Shown here piece by piece: positions 30,025-43,451 of a stretch of DNA of 64,000 nucleotides (positions are counted from its first letter, which is position 1; each line of letters starts with the position of its first letter). The DNA is from Atrina japonica (Eukaryota; Mollusca; Bivalvia; Pterioida; Pinnidae): positions 686,718-750,717 of the forward strand of contig BROG01000347.1 in assembly GCA_030159075.1 (NCBI GenBank). The letters are read 5' to 3'. The notes under the pieces were generated by a model. That model was not told where the DNA came from. It did not search any database and saw only the letters and a list, made by a program, of their open reading frames with translations. A program made the translations under genes and the position numbers.

Positions 30025-32273
30025 ATGAGTGGCAATTTTAATTGTCAAAACATTTCATCAAATTATAAAGTAGGCTTAAATGTCCATTGAGTATATCTAA
30101 ATTATAGATCAAATCAAATGTTCTATTTTCATCGCTTTATTGAAGAGGCAGGTTAGCGTACTTATGATTATGATTGGGGATAAACTGTCAATACGCTCTT
30201 TAAAATTTTCCCTTTTATCTAAAATTCCGATATTATGATATTACACTTGCAAATTAATTCTATTCAATATCTTAAGTATCTAAATTTGTGGATTGTCTTT
30301 TTTTTTAAATTCTATATGAACTTAAATATTTTTTAGCAAATGATTGTTTCATTTCTATCTGATGTCAACGATTTCTTTGAATTACACAAAATTAGATCAC
30401 TAACCCTTATTTTTTATTATTTTATACATAACTTTAATTTTATGAGCAATATAAAATGTACAAGGATTTATGACAAGAACCAGCAATATGTACTTCTATC
30501 TTTATCAAATGACCAATATTATGTTAATTTTAATTTTTCATTTAGTTTGTTGTTTTTAATTTTGATTTTCAATCATCAATTAATTTTTAAATCACAAAAA
30601 TGGGCGTGATAAATCAGGTCTTGATAAAGATGATTAATCTATGTTACGTAGGTTTCTTATGTGTAATACACACTTATCATCTCAGAAAAAAACTTTAGAA
30701 AACAAGCAATATATGTACTAGTACTAACTCTTGAATTATCTGATTTTTTTCACTTTTCATCTTATACTGATTCACAATGAAATAAATTATCAAAATTTTA
30801 AAACAGTACAACTTTTAAACATATTTATTTAATACATGTATGTGAAAATAATAAAACAGTTAAACCGATTGGTTGTTCTGATAGTAATCTATATCACACA
30901 GTCCTGTACGTTTCCCACTGATAGATAAGTGGAACTACTATACTTGCATGTAACATGTTTTTCGCCACAGGTTCATACATGTAGTGTTTAATGTGCTTAT
31001 CTCATCAACCCCTGAAGACACATTTGGGCTTGCCCATTTCAAGGAATGGTTAAGTCCAATGTCAGAATTCAGGGGTGCATGATTTAGAATAAAAAAACTC
31101 CTGAATTATGACAGTAGACCATACTATTTATTGATTTGGGTGAGTCTAAATGTGATCACAGGGTTTGATGAGTTAAAATGGATGACGGCAATAGGCTCCC
31201 ATTGCTTTCCTACCACTGTTATTTTTTAGAGTTACTCCCCTTTGTTAATTTTATTTGTCTTGGTCATCATATCTAACCTGTTTCTTCAACCATACTCCCC
31301 ATATTTAGAACAGGTATACATCTTAAGGAGACATAATGTCACATACAAAAAGTGCATGGTTATCACCCTTTATTTTTAGAGTTTTTCTTCTTTGTTAATT
31401 ATATTTTTCTCAATAATTTCTTCATTTTACGCTTTCCATATTTGGTGCAGGTATACATCTTGAAAAGACATTAAAAAATGCATGCCTACCATCCTTATCT
31501 TTAGAGTTGTTCCACTTTGTTGGTTTTATTTTTCTTGGCCATATCTGTTCTTCAGCTAGGCTTACAATATTTTATTCATTTGTTCTTAGGAAGATGGGCA
31601 TTTTTGTTAATGTATATCTTGTTGATATGCCCCAGGTAGGGGACTATGAATTCTTAGAATTAGTTTTGTATTTATCATTATAAAGTAATACCTCTTTACT
31701 AATTATGACAAAAGGAAACTGACACAGAATCACAATTTTCTAGGTGTAGTGGTATCAGATATACTTTTAGGTCACCTTTCGCAATTGTAATTTGTCATGG
31801 GTTGTAAACTTTTATATGCCACATCATTTTGTGAATGAAGAGGGGCTAGGACCCCCCAAAGGGGCCAAAAAGGACTGATTCAAAATTAATTTTTACATGT
31901 TGGTCAATGTCACTAAATTTTGTGAATGAAAACAAAATATGAGACATTTGGGTATGCTTCCGTATCATAGGGTACAGTTTGTACAAATGGCTTAATAACT
32001 AAAAACTGATTGACTTTTTGTAAGATATATGATAAAGTTCTGGAAATTATCCAAGAATCATTTTGACAAATGTCATGGTCATAGGGTCAAATATGAAGGT
32101 TGCAGTCATCAAACTAAACAGAAAATGTAGGCTTTTTGTCAAATTTGAGACATTTGTTACTTCTATAATAAACTTAGCAGGAAGCATCCATCCTCATATG
32201 AATCTGCATAGAATCTGCAATTGATATTTTGCGGGGAGAAGTTTGGGGTTTCACATGAACCAAAAATCATATG
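30025..32273. other. Intergenic, old repeat-like text, no gene
   Basis: The segment 31,010-32,270 reads like a decayed dispersed repeat ('aggaccccccaaaggggcc', repeated 'gtatacatcttgaaaagac' motifs at 31,310 and 31,450), with no intact ORF. Confidence 0.35.
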
Positions 32274-32405
32274 ACTTCCAGATTATTGAAGTTGCCTAAT
32301 GATTGCAAATGAAAAGGTGCAATTAATTTTAGGGGCTCAAAAAAAGTTTGTACATCTTTGAAAGATCTCCAAAGTATCTAATAATCAACCATTCTCACTA
32401 TAACA
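32274..32405 (+). repeat. 132-bp duplicated segment, copy A
   Basis: From 'acttccagattattgaagtt' to 'cattctcactataaca'. A copy with two base differences lies at 32952-33083, inside the microsatellite region. Confidence 0.9.
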
Positions 32406-32779
32406 TGTTTTGCTCAGGTGACAGTTAGGGCCTCTTTGTTGAGAATTCCTACCCAGTGCCCAGATAAATTTTATGTATATTTATGAAGATAAATTTGGTA
32501 GCAGGAAAATTGTTGGATTCTGAATAATATCAGATAATTTATACTCTTTGATAGATGTTTGTACGGGTAAGATACATATGTAAACTTGAACAAGTGCAGA
32601 ATGAGTAATTTTGAAATTTAATAAAGAATTGTTTCTGGGCAGATTTCTAAAGCTTTGACTTCAATAAAAAGTCACACTGTATCTATGTTGTTGTTAATTT
32701 ACTGAATTTCAATCTTGAAAAGTTGTTCATTGCTTGTAAACACATTTTGGTACGATACATACATGATATACAGACATGT

Positions 32780-32796
32780 ATCTCTCTCTCTCTCTG

Positions 32797-32832
<36 letters not shown>
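32780..32832. repeat. CT microsatellite
   Basis: (CT)n with two GTCT interruptions. Confidence 0.9.
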
Positions 32833-32835
<3 letters not shown>

Positions 32836-32951
32836 CACAAAATACCACAGACACAACACATACCATGTTAACACACAACACTACAAATATCACAGACACC
32901 ACACATACAATATACACACATCTCACTACAGATATCACATACAATTAATTA

Positions 32952-33083
32952 ACTTCCAGATTATTGAAGTTGCCTAGTGATTGCAAATGAAAAGGTGCAA
33001 TTAATTTTAGGGGCTCAAAAAAAGTTTGTACATCTTTGAAAGATCTCCAAGGTATCTAATAATCAACCATTCTCACTATAACA
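32952..33083 (+). repeat. 132-bp duplicated segment, copy B
   Basis: Interrupts the CA-rich array (which begins at about 32,839 and resumes at 33,084) with a near-identical copy of 32274-32405. Confidence 0.9.
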
Positions 33084-33922
33084 CACAATATACACACATC
33101 TCACTACAGATATCACATACACCACACGTACAATGTACACACATCACACTGTATATATCATATACACCACACATACAATATACACACATCTCAATACAGA
33201 AATCACATACACCACACATATAATGTACACACATCACACTGTATATATCATATACACCACACATACAATATACACACATCTCAATACAGAAATCACATAC
33301 ACCACACATAATGTACACACATCACTACATATATCACATACACTACTCATATAATGTACACACATCACACTGCATATATCGCATACACCACACATAATGT
33401 ACACATCACACTGCATATATCACATACACCACACATAATGTACACACATCACACTGCATATATCACATACACCACACATAATGTACACACATCTCACTGT
33501 ATATGTCACAGACACCACACATACAATACACACATCACACTGCATATATCACATACACCACACATAATGTACACACATCACTACATATATCACATACACT
33601 ACTCATATAATGTACACACATCACACTGCATATATCACATACACCACACATACAATGTACACACATCACACTGCATATATCACATACACTACTCATATAA
33701 TGTACACACATCTCACTGTATATGTCACAGACACCACACATACAATGTACACACATCACTACATATATCACATACACCACACATACAATGTACACACATC
33801 ACACTACAAATACCACATACACTACACATACAATGTACACACATCACTGTACATATATCACATACACCACACATACAATGTACACACACATCACAGACAC
33901 TACAAATACCACACACACACTT
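33084..33922 (+). repeat. CA-rich minisatellite, about 45-bp units
   Basis: Higher-order unit built from 'tacacacatcacactgtata', 'tatcacatacaccacaca' and 'tacaatg'. The first part of the same array lies before copy B (32839-32945). Both strands give spurious ORFs (Thr/His-rich, Cys/Val-rich). Confidence 0.9.
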
Positions 33923-34659
<737 letters not shown>

Positions 34660-34789
34660 CATTATAACTTGTAACTAGTGACGTCAATATTTTTGTATGT
34701 TACATGTATAGGTTTTATGATTTTTAGGAGTTACTGTTCTTCGCATGGATTCGGGGACAGATATTGTATAAAACTGAGATTAATAAAAT

Positions 34790-35017
34790 ATTGTTTTACG
34801 CCATACTTAATAATTTTTCATTTCTGTGGTGGAGGTGAGAGAACATAACCAGGTTGCAAGTGTACCCGGAAAGAGACCACCGACCTTAAGAAAGTAAACT
34901 GGCAAACCTCACAGAAATCAGCTTGAGTTCCAACGAGGCTCGTACCTGCGTTGACCAGAAGTGAGAGACTTCATGATTGAAAGCCCGAAGCTCTAACCTC
35001 TCGGCCATGGATGCCCC
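34790..35017 (-). mobile_element. tRNA-derived SINE, full-length copy
   Basis: On the minus strand it starts 'ggggcatccatggccgag', has an A-box-like 'tggccgagaggttagagc' and a B-box-like 'ggtacgagcctcg', then a unique body with 'ggtggtctctttccggg', and ends 'ttaagtatggcgtaaaac'. The same architecture is found at 42108-42334 and, truncated, at 53495-53653. Confidence 0.85.
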
Positions 35018-35048
35018 ATAACACTGGAAATTAATTGTTAAAATATTT

Positions 35049-35051
<3 letters not shown>

Positions 35052-35139
<88 letters not shown>

Positions 35140-35166
35140 TCACACACACACATATATATATATATT
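35052..35166. repeat. Compound TA / CA microsatellite
   Basis: (TA)n to about 35119, (CA)n 35120-35151, (TA)n to 35166. Confidence 0.95.
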
Positions 35167-35289
35167 AGCGGAAAAAAGAAACTGTCATTTAGTAATTTCA
35201 TTTATAGATTCATATACAAAATACTTTATTTTTTGTATTCATTTTTTACTATAATGCATTGTCTTTCAACTCAAATCACGTAATATGTC

Positions 35290-35993
35290 TATTATGGTTG
35301 ATATGAAAAGCCACTGAGAGTAAGGGGGGCAGGTGCAAAAAAGCTCGTTGTTGAGGATGAATGGAATGACGTACTGACGTACTGTCTCGTTACGATTGCG
35401 TATGCCGGTTAAATTACCCTCCACTAACACCAAAGGGGTCCTTCCATGTGTTGTAATTTCACCGAGGCCACCAGCGGCGCTGAATAACGCAAGGGTAAAT
35501 ATTACGTTCTCCGACACGACGGTAAGCCCGAACACAACCTTCACTGCTGTCGAGATAAAATTTCGACTCGTCCGTAAACAGAACTTCCGCCCAATCTCTG
35601 TTATTGAAACAGCGATGCGTCCTACACAACGCTAACCTCGCAACACGGTGACACCAGAGCAGAACAGAAAGGATAGCAGGACGTTGAAGACGGATGTTGG
35701 GCTCTTGCAATTTGTTCCTTACGGTACGATATGCCCAGGGATGCTTCTAGCGGTCAAAGAAGCCGATTGGTATCGATTACGCAAATGTGACGTCCGTATA
35801 TACGTATATTGTCGACGTGACGTCATACACGGGCGTCCTGTTCGTGGGCGGTCCCAGTTTGCTGATATCGTCTCCAGAAAGCATTTACAGTGTTAATATG
35901 AACTCCAAACTGCCTTGCCACATTACTTTGAGACACACCAGCTTCCAGCATCCCAAGAACACACAAACGATCATTTTCAATCATGCTGGGCAT
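35290..35993 (-). pseudogene. Tc1-like transposase, truncated and frameshifted
   Basis: ATG at 35993 opens a helix-turn-helix region: 'MIENDRLCVLGMLEAGVSQS' then 'VARQFGVHINTVNAFWRRYQ', the usual paired-type DNA-binding start of Tc1 transposases. After a stop near 35830 and frame changes, the catalytic core appears: 'EVLFTDESKFYLDSSEGCVR' (first catalytic Asp of DDE), 'VRAYRRVGERN', 'ITTHGRTPLVLVEGNLTG' and 'VRQYVIPFI'. The second catalytic motif (normally near Asp-Asn-Ala-Pro-His) and everything after it are missing, so it is inactive. Its 3' end lies about 120 bp from the TA/CA repeat. Confidence 0.85.
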
Positions 35994-37376
35994 CTCTCAA
36001 TCAAATTTTTATTCCAAAAACCAATGTTTTTCTGTTACAATACATTGAACACTGCCAATGAATGCAAGAAATTCTATTCAAATACTAACCACGTGTCGCT
36101 TAGGCTCAAAACTCCAGAAAAGCGTGCTGTGACAATCAAGGCGAATCGAACGTATTTTTTCCATGTCGTTTGTCATTTTAGGACCTTATATAATTCGGTT
36201 TATGACTATTTGATTATTTGCTTTGGTCCGACACCACAGGATACATGGTGTTTTTGATTTTAGTGCTTGTATATACTAACACGGAAATATAATTCCACCC
36301 ATTATGTGACATCATAACGCGATTATAGATCAGACGACGTTGATTCATGGCAATTGAATTAGTTTAATTCATGATTATACATTGTAGACATGGTTATATT
36401 TCAATGTCTGCAATTAGAATCTAATTTTGTGGCGTTGAGGTTTAGCTCAATTTTCATTTAGATATCATTTACAATACCAAAGTTATAGTTTTGCAAACAA
36501 GTGCTCAAGACGATCGTTGTTGTAAATAAAACTTCGCCAGTTGAGCTCGAAAGAAGTTCAACTAAGAATTCCAAATGTATTCCCAAATATAAGAGGATCG
36601 ATTATCAAATGAATATCATAACTTTTGTGACGTTTAGAATTTAAATGATGGTGTCTAAACAATATTTATCTTAAGTATAAAAATCATCAGCTGGTACCAA
36701 AATACTAGGTGGGTCTACTGGGTTTATGTTTACTCTCGGAGACTCGGACGGTCCATCGGCAACGATCACACAATTCCGACTGTTCACTGTTCCTACAGCT
36801 TCGTTAGAATATAGTTCGATACATTCAAGTTTTTGTTATTTCTTTTCATGTATATGCATTTGTTATAACGTTTATAGTGATATTAATCATTCTAACTGGA
36901 AAGACAAACTAGAATGATAATTTTGATAAAGCCAATTATATACTGTTATCCATATACACATGAACAATTACTCGCATGGATACAAAGATTTCGTTGTTGA
37001 TGTAGATACCACCAATGAGTAACATAACAGCTGAATTTGGTGGCATTTCACAGTCATGTTGTCATGGAGTTATTATAGGGATTTCAATTACAGCCGGAAT
37101 TCAATAAAATTACACATCCACTGTCTTGCTTTTAACGGCTACTTTTTTTTGCGAAAAATATATACATGAACTTTGTTTTTCATCCATTGTACTTAATTAT
37201 TCGCAATGCCTGTTTCGTTGTTGATAAACTGTTCATTCTTCATTGATATAAACACCGGATGTCGCGGAATACGTATCAATGTGCATTACTAATATTTTCA
37301 TACTTCCTCTTTTTATTTCGGACTAAAGTAAAACTTTCATCTTTGTATTACGTATTTTGTAATCTGAAACATTATT
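35994..37376. other. Intergenic, no gene recognised
   Basis: May contain the 5' terminal part of the Tc1 element just right of 35,993; no matching inverted repeat identified. Confidence 0.35.
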
Positions 37377-37946
37377 TTCGATTATTTGAGATAATAATGA
37401 CGTAAACGGCCAGATATTATTTTTTTTTATGTTTTAATTCGCAAATACAGGACAGTAAAACTTGCATGTGTCACATCTAAAGTATATTTATCCTAATATT
37501 TTGTTTGTCATAACTCCGCTTTTCTAATGATGGAGCTGAATAGGGTACTTCCTGTCCTGGTTTGAGTGTGAGTTTTTTCCATATATAATATATATAAGTC
37601 AGCCATTTGGATATGGATCCTGAGCAAAGGTCACCAAAATTAGTAATTGAGTGAATTATAATTCGATTATTTGAGATAATAATGACGTAAACGGCCAGAT
37701 ATTATTTTTTTTTTATGTTTTAATTCGCAAATACAGGACAGTAAAACTTGCATGTGTCACATCTAAAGTATATTTATCCTAATATTTTGTTTGTCATAAC
37801 TCCGCTTTTCTAATGATGGAGCTGAATAGGGTACTTCCTGTCCTGGTTTGAGTGTGAGTTTTTTCCATATATAATATATATAAGTCAGCCATTTGGATAT
37901 GGATCCTGAGCAAAGGTCACCAAAATTAGTAATTGAGTGAATTAAG
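37377..37946 (+). repeat. 285-bp tandem duplication, two near-identical copies
   Basis: Copy 1 37377-37661 and copy 2 37662-37946 differ only by one T in a poly-T run and at the junction. Each contains 'atgacgtaaacggccagat' and 'tgaatagggtacttcctgtc'. Confidence 0.95.
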
Positions 37947-38271
37947 TAAAAATGATTTGAATTATTTAAAAAAATATATTTTTTTCTAAATCTGTTGGGT
38001 GTATTTGAACAAATTGTTATTGATTGGTCTTTAGGTAGATTTTTTCAAATGTATGTATTGTTGCCCTTCATCCACGACGGACCTTCAATTTGTCCATTGA
38101 TATAATTTCTTTAGAACTACTGGACATATTTCAACCAACTTTGTTTCTAGGAGAAGGCTTCTTTGCGACCAAAAAAGCTACTAGTACGTATAGGGCCCTC
38201 AAATAATTTTAAAAACTTGACACATCTTTAAGAATCTTCTTATTAACCAGCTATCAGAAGACGGGGCTGTG
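37947..38271. other. Intergenic
   Basis: No gene; 'cactgatgggttc'-like repeats absent. Confidence 0.3.
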
Positions 38272-38513
38272 TAACCATTTGATTATCATACGGATGGTTC
38301 TACTCACTTTTTAGTTATGACAAGCTGCACTGGGAAATCGTTTTACTCCTCACTAGATACTATCTTATGTATGGTGACGATTACACTCTAGTCAGTGAAA
38401 TTTTAATGTTGTGTTTTATTACCTAAAATCTAAATGAACTCAGGTTAAGAAAGGGTTCACATGACTCCACCCTGTCAGGTTTTATGGATTTTACTATGCA
38501 AATGGCTTATTAA
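38272..38513 (+). repeat. Dispersed repeat, copy 2 (empty site)
   Basis: Collinear with 8941-9521 but without the 314-bp MITE; the junction reads 'aaatgaactcaggttaag'. Confidence 0.75.
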
Positions 38514-38871
38514 ATCAAAAGTAAATTGATATTTTGTATACTATGTATGGGAAAGTTGTAAGGAATTATCTAAAGATCATCGTGACAAAGTTTCAAGGAT
38601 CAAATGTCAAGATCCCAGACAGCTAATTAAAAAGTAAAATTGCGAGGTATGCGCTTTCAGACCCCTTAGACTTCTTGTTATGAATATATATTTCTAACAT
38701 TAACCGAAATAGCTTTGTTCAAGGTACGAATCATTCAAAATTGGATCATATTGTAAAATGATATTATGAACCATTTAAGTTTTGTTACAGTTTTTTTCTA
38801 CATTTTTTATGGTTAACCATCTATATAACATAAGCATAGGTTATTGGATTTTTTAAACAATTTTGTTTTTT

Positions 38872-39160
38872 TATGTTGATTCACGTGCATCCCATCAAGA
38901 GTTTTTCATTTATATGGAGATTTTACCATCTTTATTTGAAGTACGTCATGTTTAGACCTTTGCTTTGGATTGACGCCAATGCAGTGAGGCTAGGGTTCTC
39001 TTACGTCTCATTCAAAAGACCTGTGATTTTCCTTTTGTATGTCGAGCGCTTGGTGAAAGGATCAGTCACCATCTTTTTAATGTCACTGATATGACTTTGT
39101 ACTAAGAATCTAACCTGGGACCTTCCGGTTGGAGTCGAAAACCCTATCATTAGACCATAA
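38872..39160 (-). mobile_element. SINE-like repeat, diverged
   Basis: 'catcccatcaagagtttttc' and 'atttatatggagattttacc' match the core also present at 22715-22975; the right end 'tgggaccttccggttggagt' is B-box-like on the inverse strand. Confidence 0.5.
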
Positions 39161-40114
39161 TTTTTTTTAGAAAAAACAAGTTCAGTTTATTTCTCATAAA
39201 CCAAACCAATGGTATAAAGAAAATACAATATACACGTACATATTTACAATGCATATCACTTTGTTACATGGCAAGGTGCATGCAGTATTATAGGAAAAGT
39301 ATTATTATTAAATGTATAAATATAGATGTGTACAGAAGGAAGGAAAGAAAGAAAACCATTGTAGTCATTACTACGACTGTGCTACAATAAATAATAATTT
39401 GAAAGACTATTATATGTTTGGTAAGATATACTATATTGCCTAATATCACATCCTAGCAACATTTGAACTTTTTAAAATGTCCACGTCATGTATTATATTG
39501 CCGATTATGACTACGACATATACCTATTTGTTTTATCTCAATAAGAATAAACGATATTGTTGTTTGTACCATCCACTATTTCCAAAATAGTGAGAACATA
39601 ATGAGAAAAAGCACAAACCGCAGTCCGGGGAACATTGTGATAACTATGATGATGATTTCCTTAGAATACTGTTTTCTAAACATAAACTGCTGCAAATTTC
39701 ATTTCAATTTCCAACTGGATCACACGGTGAGAACAACGAATACGTTTGATATTACATATTGCTATGAAAAGAAAGTTAAGATACAATCTTTGACACCGCA
39801 TGTGTTAATTACTGATGTCAAATGGTTCCAAGAACGTTCTCTATTTTGGCGAAGTATGGTTAATGCTATATTATTCATTTAGTTAATGCTATAAAATTCA
39901 TTGCATTTATGAATAAAGGCATTACTTAATATAGTGAGATATATTTGCAGAACGAATGATACAGCTTTTTATGCTCGGACATGAACCCAATTCCAATTAA
40001 TTCTGCAATGCTAATGAGACATTGTATAGAATTAAGATCGATATAAAAAGAATGAAAAGAACAAAACTATGTTTAGATATGAAAACATGGGTAATGGAAA
40101 ATAGCGTTGACGAT
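39161..40114. other. Intergenic, no gene recognised
   Basis: One 93-codon ORF (39601-39882) has no recognisable motif and average composition; not called. Confidence 0.35.
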
Positions 40115-40404
40115 AACGTTCCGAAAATTTTATGGTCGGTATAATAGTCCTTTTTTGCGATTACTCTGTTACACTAAATGAAATGTTGAGTTACCTGCAT
40201 GATAGTCAATGTTGAGTTGTCTGTTCCAATTGTGAGGACTTGACTGAGGTCTCGCGGCGGCTGTGACCGGTCAACAGGGGGATACATTCTCCTCCATAGC
40301 ACCTGATCCACCTCCGTCGTGCGTGTTTGTCCACTATCACCAGGTCTGTATATGTATCCTGAATATTCTGAAAATTTATACATTGGTATCTGATATTTTA
40401 TATA
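40115..40404 (+). repeat. Bivalve-type dispersed repeat family R, copy 1
   Basis: Shared text: 'attttatggtcggtataat', 'aaatgttgagtt', 'gtgaccggtcaacaggggg', 'cacctgatcc', 'gtgtttgtcca', and 'ttggtatctga' at the end. Family name R is used only here. Confidence 0.85.
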
Positions 40405-41536
40405 ATTATGCTTCAACGTTTATGTATCTTTTAAAATGAGATATGGATCTGGGAATCAAGGGGACACACGTCTATTAGTGATCTCCTATTGTCTTTTTTA
40501 TATGTGTATTTATACAAAACATACTGAAGTACACACATGTGACTATGGTATCACAGCCAGCAAATAAACGTCGCCAAAAGCAACTCGCACTAGAGCAGTA
40601 ACCTCAATAATGTATGTAATTTATACTCCGTTTTTTATCTTGCTAAATGAATTATGACGAAAGATGGTAATAACCACTTTATTTTAAAACTACTTTTAAC
40701 ATAACTGTCTCATAAACTGAATATTTCTGCATGTAGTTTCCGATGTATATGTAGTGATGGCGCATTAATGTAAACAGTTTTATTCTTTCACTTGAAGTCC
40801 TCTCCGAGTTCTATAACCAAGCCATATCTTCAGTGTTTATTCTATACCTCTACGTGGTTTAGACACAAAGAAACATTGGAAACTAAACTACACCGCGAAA
40901 TTAATGTTTGAAAGTTTACAAATAGTTTTGAAACTGTGGCATATTCGCATATATTTGAAAATAACCCGGTAGCTCTACTAAAACTTTAGAGTTTTGGAGA
41001 TGTTACTTGAATCTAGCTATTATTATTCATTAACAATCGTGTAATTTAGAGACCAACTATATCATACAGAACAAATGCGCATTACAGACAGGAATATCAT
41101 GTACCGGAAGATGATATTTTATTTGTCGTCTGCACGAATAGATACGGCAACTGTAAAGGATTGATAAGGTGTCCGAATTACTAAAGTGTATTTGCTTTTT
41201 CATTTAAGCGTAATCATTTCCATTAAGGTTTACAGAAACTGAAATTAAGTGATTATTACACAGACATATTTTCTCTTCCAGGATTTCTGCTCTTATTTGC
41301 TAAATTATCTTTTATTTAAGTTAACACGGTTTCTTTCAAGAGACATTGTTAATTCTGGAAAAATGTTACACGACTATGAATAGCAACGTTCTTATTATCT
41401 TTTAATTTGTGGAGGATATAGGTTATCTAAATGGTTTTATATAACACTATCAGTATATATTTTTCAAATAGCAATGAACCACACATTTTAAGTGACCAAT
41501 GTTAAAAGAAGATATGAAACTGAACACACACGTTTG

Positions 41537-41542
41537 CTCTCT

Positions 41543-41608
<66 letters not shown>
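41537..41608. repeat. CT microsatellite
   Basis: Nearly perfect (CT)n. Confidence 0.95.
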
Positions 41609-41611
<3 letters not shown>

Positions 41612-42107
41612 TATCACTTTTATGATTAGGATGTCATTATAGGCTTTAAATGATAATCGACATAACACAAGGCTTCATTCAACATAACTGGCTCGCTTTG
41701 ATGCTTAATATCAAACACAGTAAATGTCTACTGGTATTGCCAAATAGAAAAGAAAATAACCTAAGGCACATAAATGTGACTTGATTGTAATTATGATGCA
41801 TTGTATATATTTTATTGTAGATTTCAAACATTTTATCTAAATGCATACAGAGCATATACTCTGTTCCTCCTTTTGTGACTTGGAATATTTATTTCCATCC
41901 GAAAACAATAGAAAAGTGTACCCATGCTAATTAATCCAAAAGTTTGACTACGTTGCCGTTAATGACGTATGATCCGTACAAGATTAAAGTATAAAGTATT
42001 ATTTGAAACATTTTACCACTGTGTCTGCGCGTCATTCAGAGTATGACGGACATATTTTGAGCACTAGCACTCATTGCAGGCGATAAATCACATGGAAATT
42101 TGAATAG

Positions 42108-42334
42108 TGTTTTACGCCACGCTCAACAATTTGTTTTAAATATATGGTTGCGGCTAGTTTTCAATGGTGGATGAGAGTACCGGTAAGAGACCACCGGCCT
42201 TCCGAGATTAAACTGGCAAACTTTCTCACAAAAATCAGCTTAGGTTCCAGCGGGACTCGAACCTGCGCTGACAGGAATTGAGAGACTTCATGGTCTAAAG
42301 CACAATGCTCTAACCACTCTACCACGGAGGCCCC
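42108..42334 (-). mobile_element. tRNA-derived SINE, best-preserved copy
   Basis: The minus strand starts 'ggggcctccgtggtagag', A box 'tggtagagtggttagagc', B box 'ggttcgagtcccg', and ends '...ttgagcgtggcgtaaaac'. The polymerase III boxes look functional; the tRNA-like part is not a real tRNA gene because its anticodon arm is not foldable as a normal stem and it runs into the SINE body. Confidence 0.9.
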
Positions 42335-43365
42335 AAAGTCACCTGGATAATTACGTTACAATACTGAATACCTGGAACTTGTCGCCCCTTTACGACAGAA
42401 AACATTTTACCTCGCCTTAAAAGCATAGTCTTATGGATGACATATATGTCGGCGCTTCAATATAACAATTTGCTTCCATTTATCTAAGCCCAAACATGTT
42501 GAAAATATTGAGGTATACCGTAGATATTCTTTTATTAAATCTTTGCAACTTGATGTTAAAACACGAAGCAGTCAAACTGAAATAAGATCACAGTAGATGC
42601 AGGATTCTTAGAAATACAGTATTATAAAGTAATATCAATGGTGGATATTTGTAGCATCTGATATTCTCCAAAGTCATGGAATATATTTAGAAACTAATAT
42701 TTGTAATATAATCCATTTCCTTGTCATATTTTGTTCCTTTACACTAATATGAAATTATAGTGATTTACAATATTCCAGAAGAATTCAATATCGTAATAGA
42801 ATATTGTGCTATAAATGAAAAAAATGAAAAATAATGTAAGTCATTGTATGAAGTGATATTTATATATTGTACCTCTTAATCAATTTATACAAAATCAGAC
42901 AAAATGTTATACTAAAAGAGCCCTAAAAGACAACAGTCTTCATCCTTATGTCAATTGAGCCATATTACAGGACAGGAGTTATGTTCAGGTGTATTTATGT
43001 CGACATATTTCTATTTCGTAATTGTATTTATGATGCATTTAATTGTCGGATTTCCTCAGTCTGTCTCTTCAGATATTTATCAATAACAAAAAGTCTGAAT
43101 TATTATTGTTAATTTCCATTGTTATAGACTTCATTATTCTTCAGGGAGGATGTATTGTTACATGAATGTCCTATATATCGCAGCACATATGCTTAGCGTA
43201 GTGGTTTAACTTTCGCCAGCAGTGGAATGGTGAGTTTAGTTTGCATTGAAGGGTTTCATCATCGACACTTACTATGTAGTTAGCCCAAAAGGTTTCCATT
43301 GTTAATCATTTGTCATGAAAACAAGACAATTGATAATATTTTGAACTTCTTCTCGCAGTGAATGT
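42335..43365. other. Intergenic, no gene recognised
   Basis: AT-rich, no repeat or ORF supported. Confidence 0.35.
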
Positions 43366-43451
43366 TAACCCTTTTACCACTTAATACCTAAATGGAATGC
43401 TCTATTGTATTGTTTATTGTCTATTGTGGTCTGTAGGGTTGAAAGGGTTAA
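43366..43451. repeat. Short element with palindromic ends, copy 1
   Basis: Begins 'ttaaccctttt' and ends 'gaaagggttaat', so its termini are inverted repeats (ttaacccttt). A related copy lies at 47685-47766; both share 'tgtggtctgtagggttgaaa'. Confidence 0.6.

Noticed and set aside
42240..42334. tRNA gene
   Set aside because: Has A and B boxes, but continues into a SINE body shared with other copies and lacks a normal anticodon arm.
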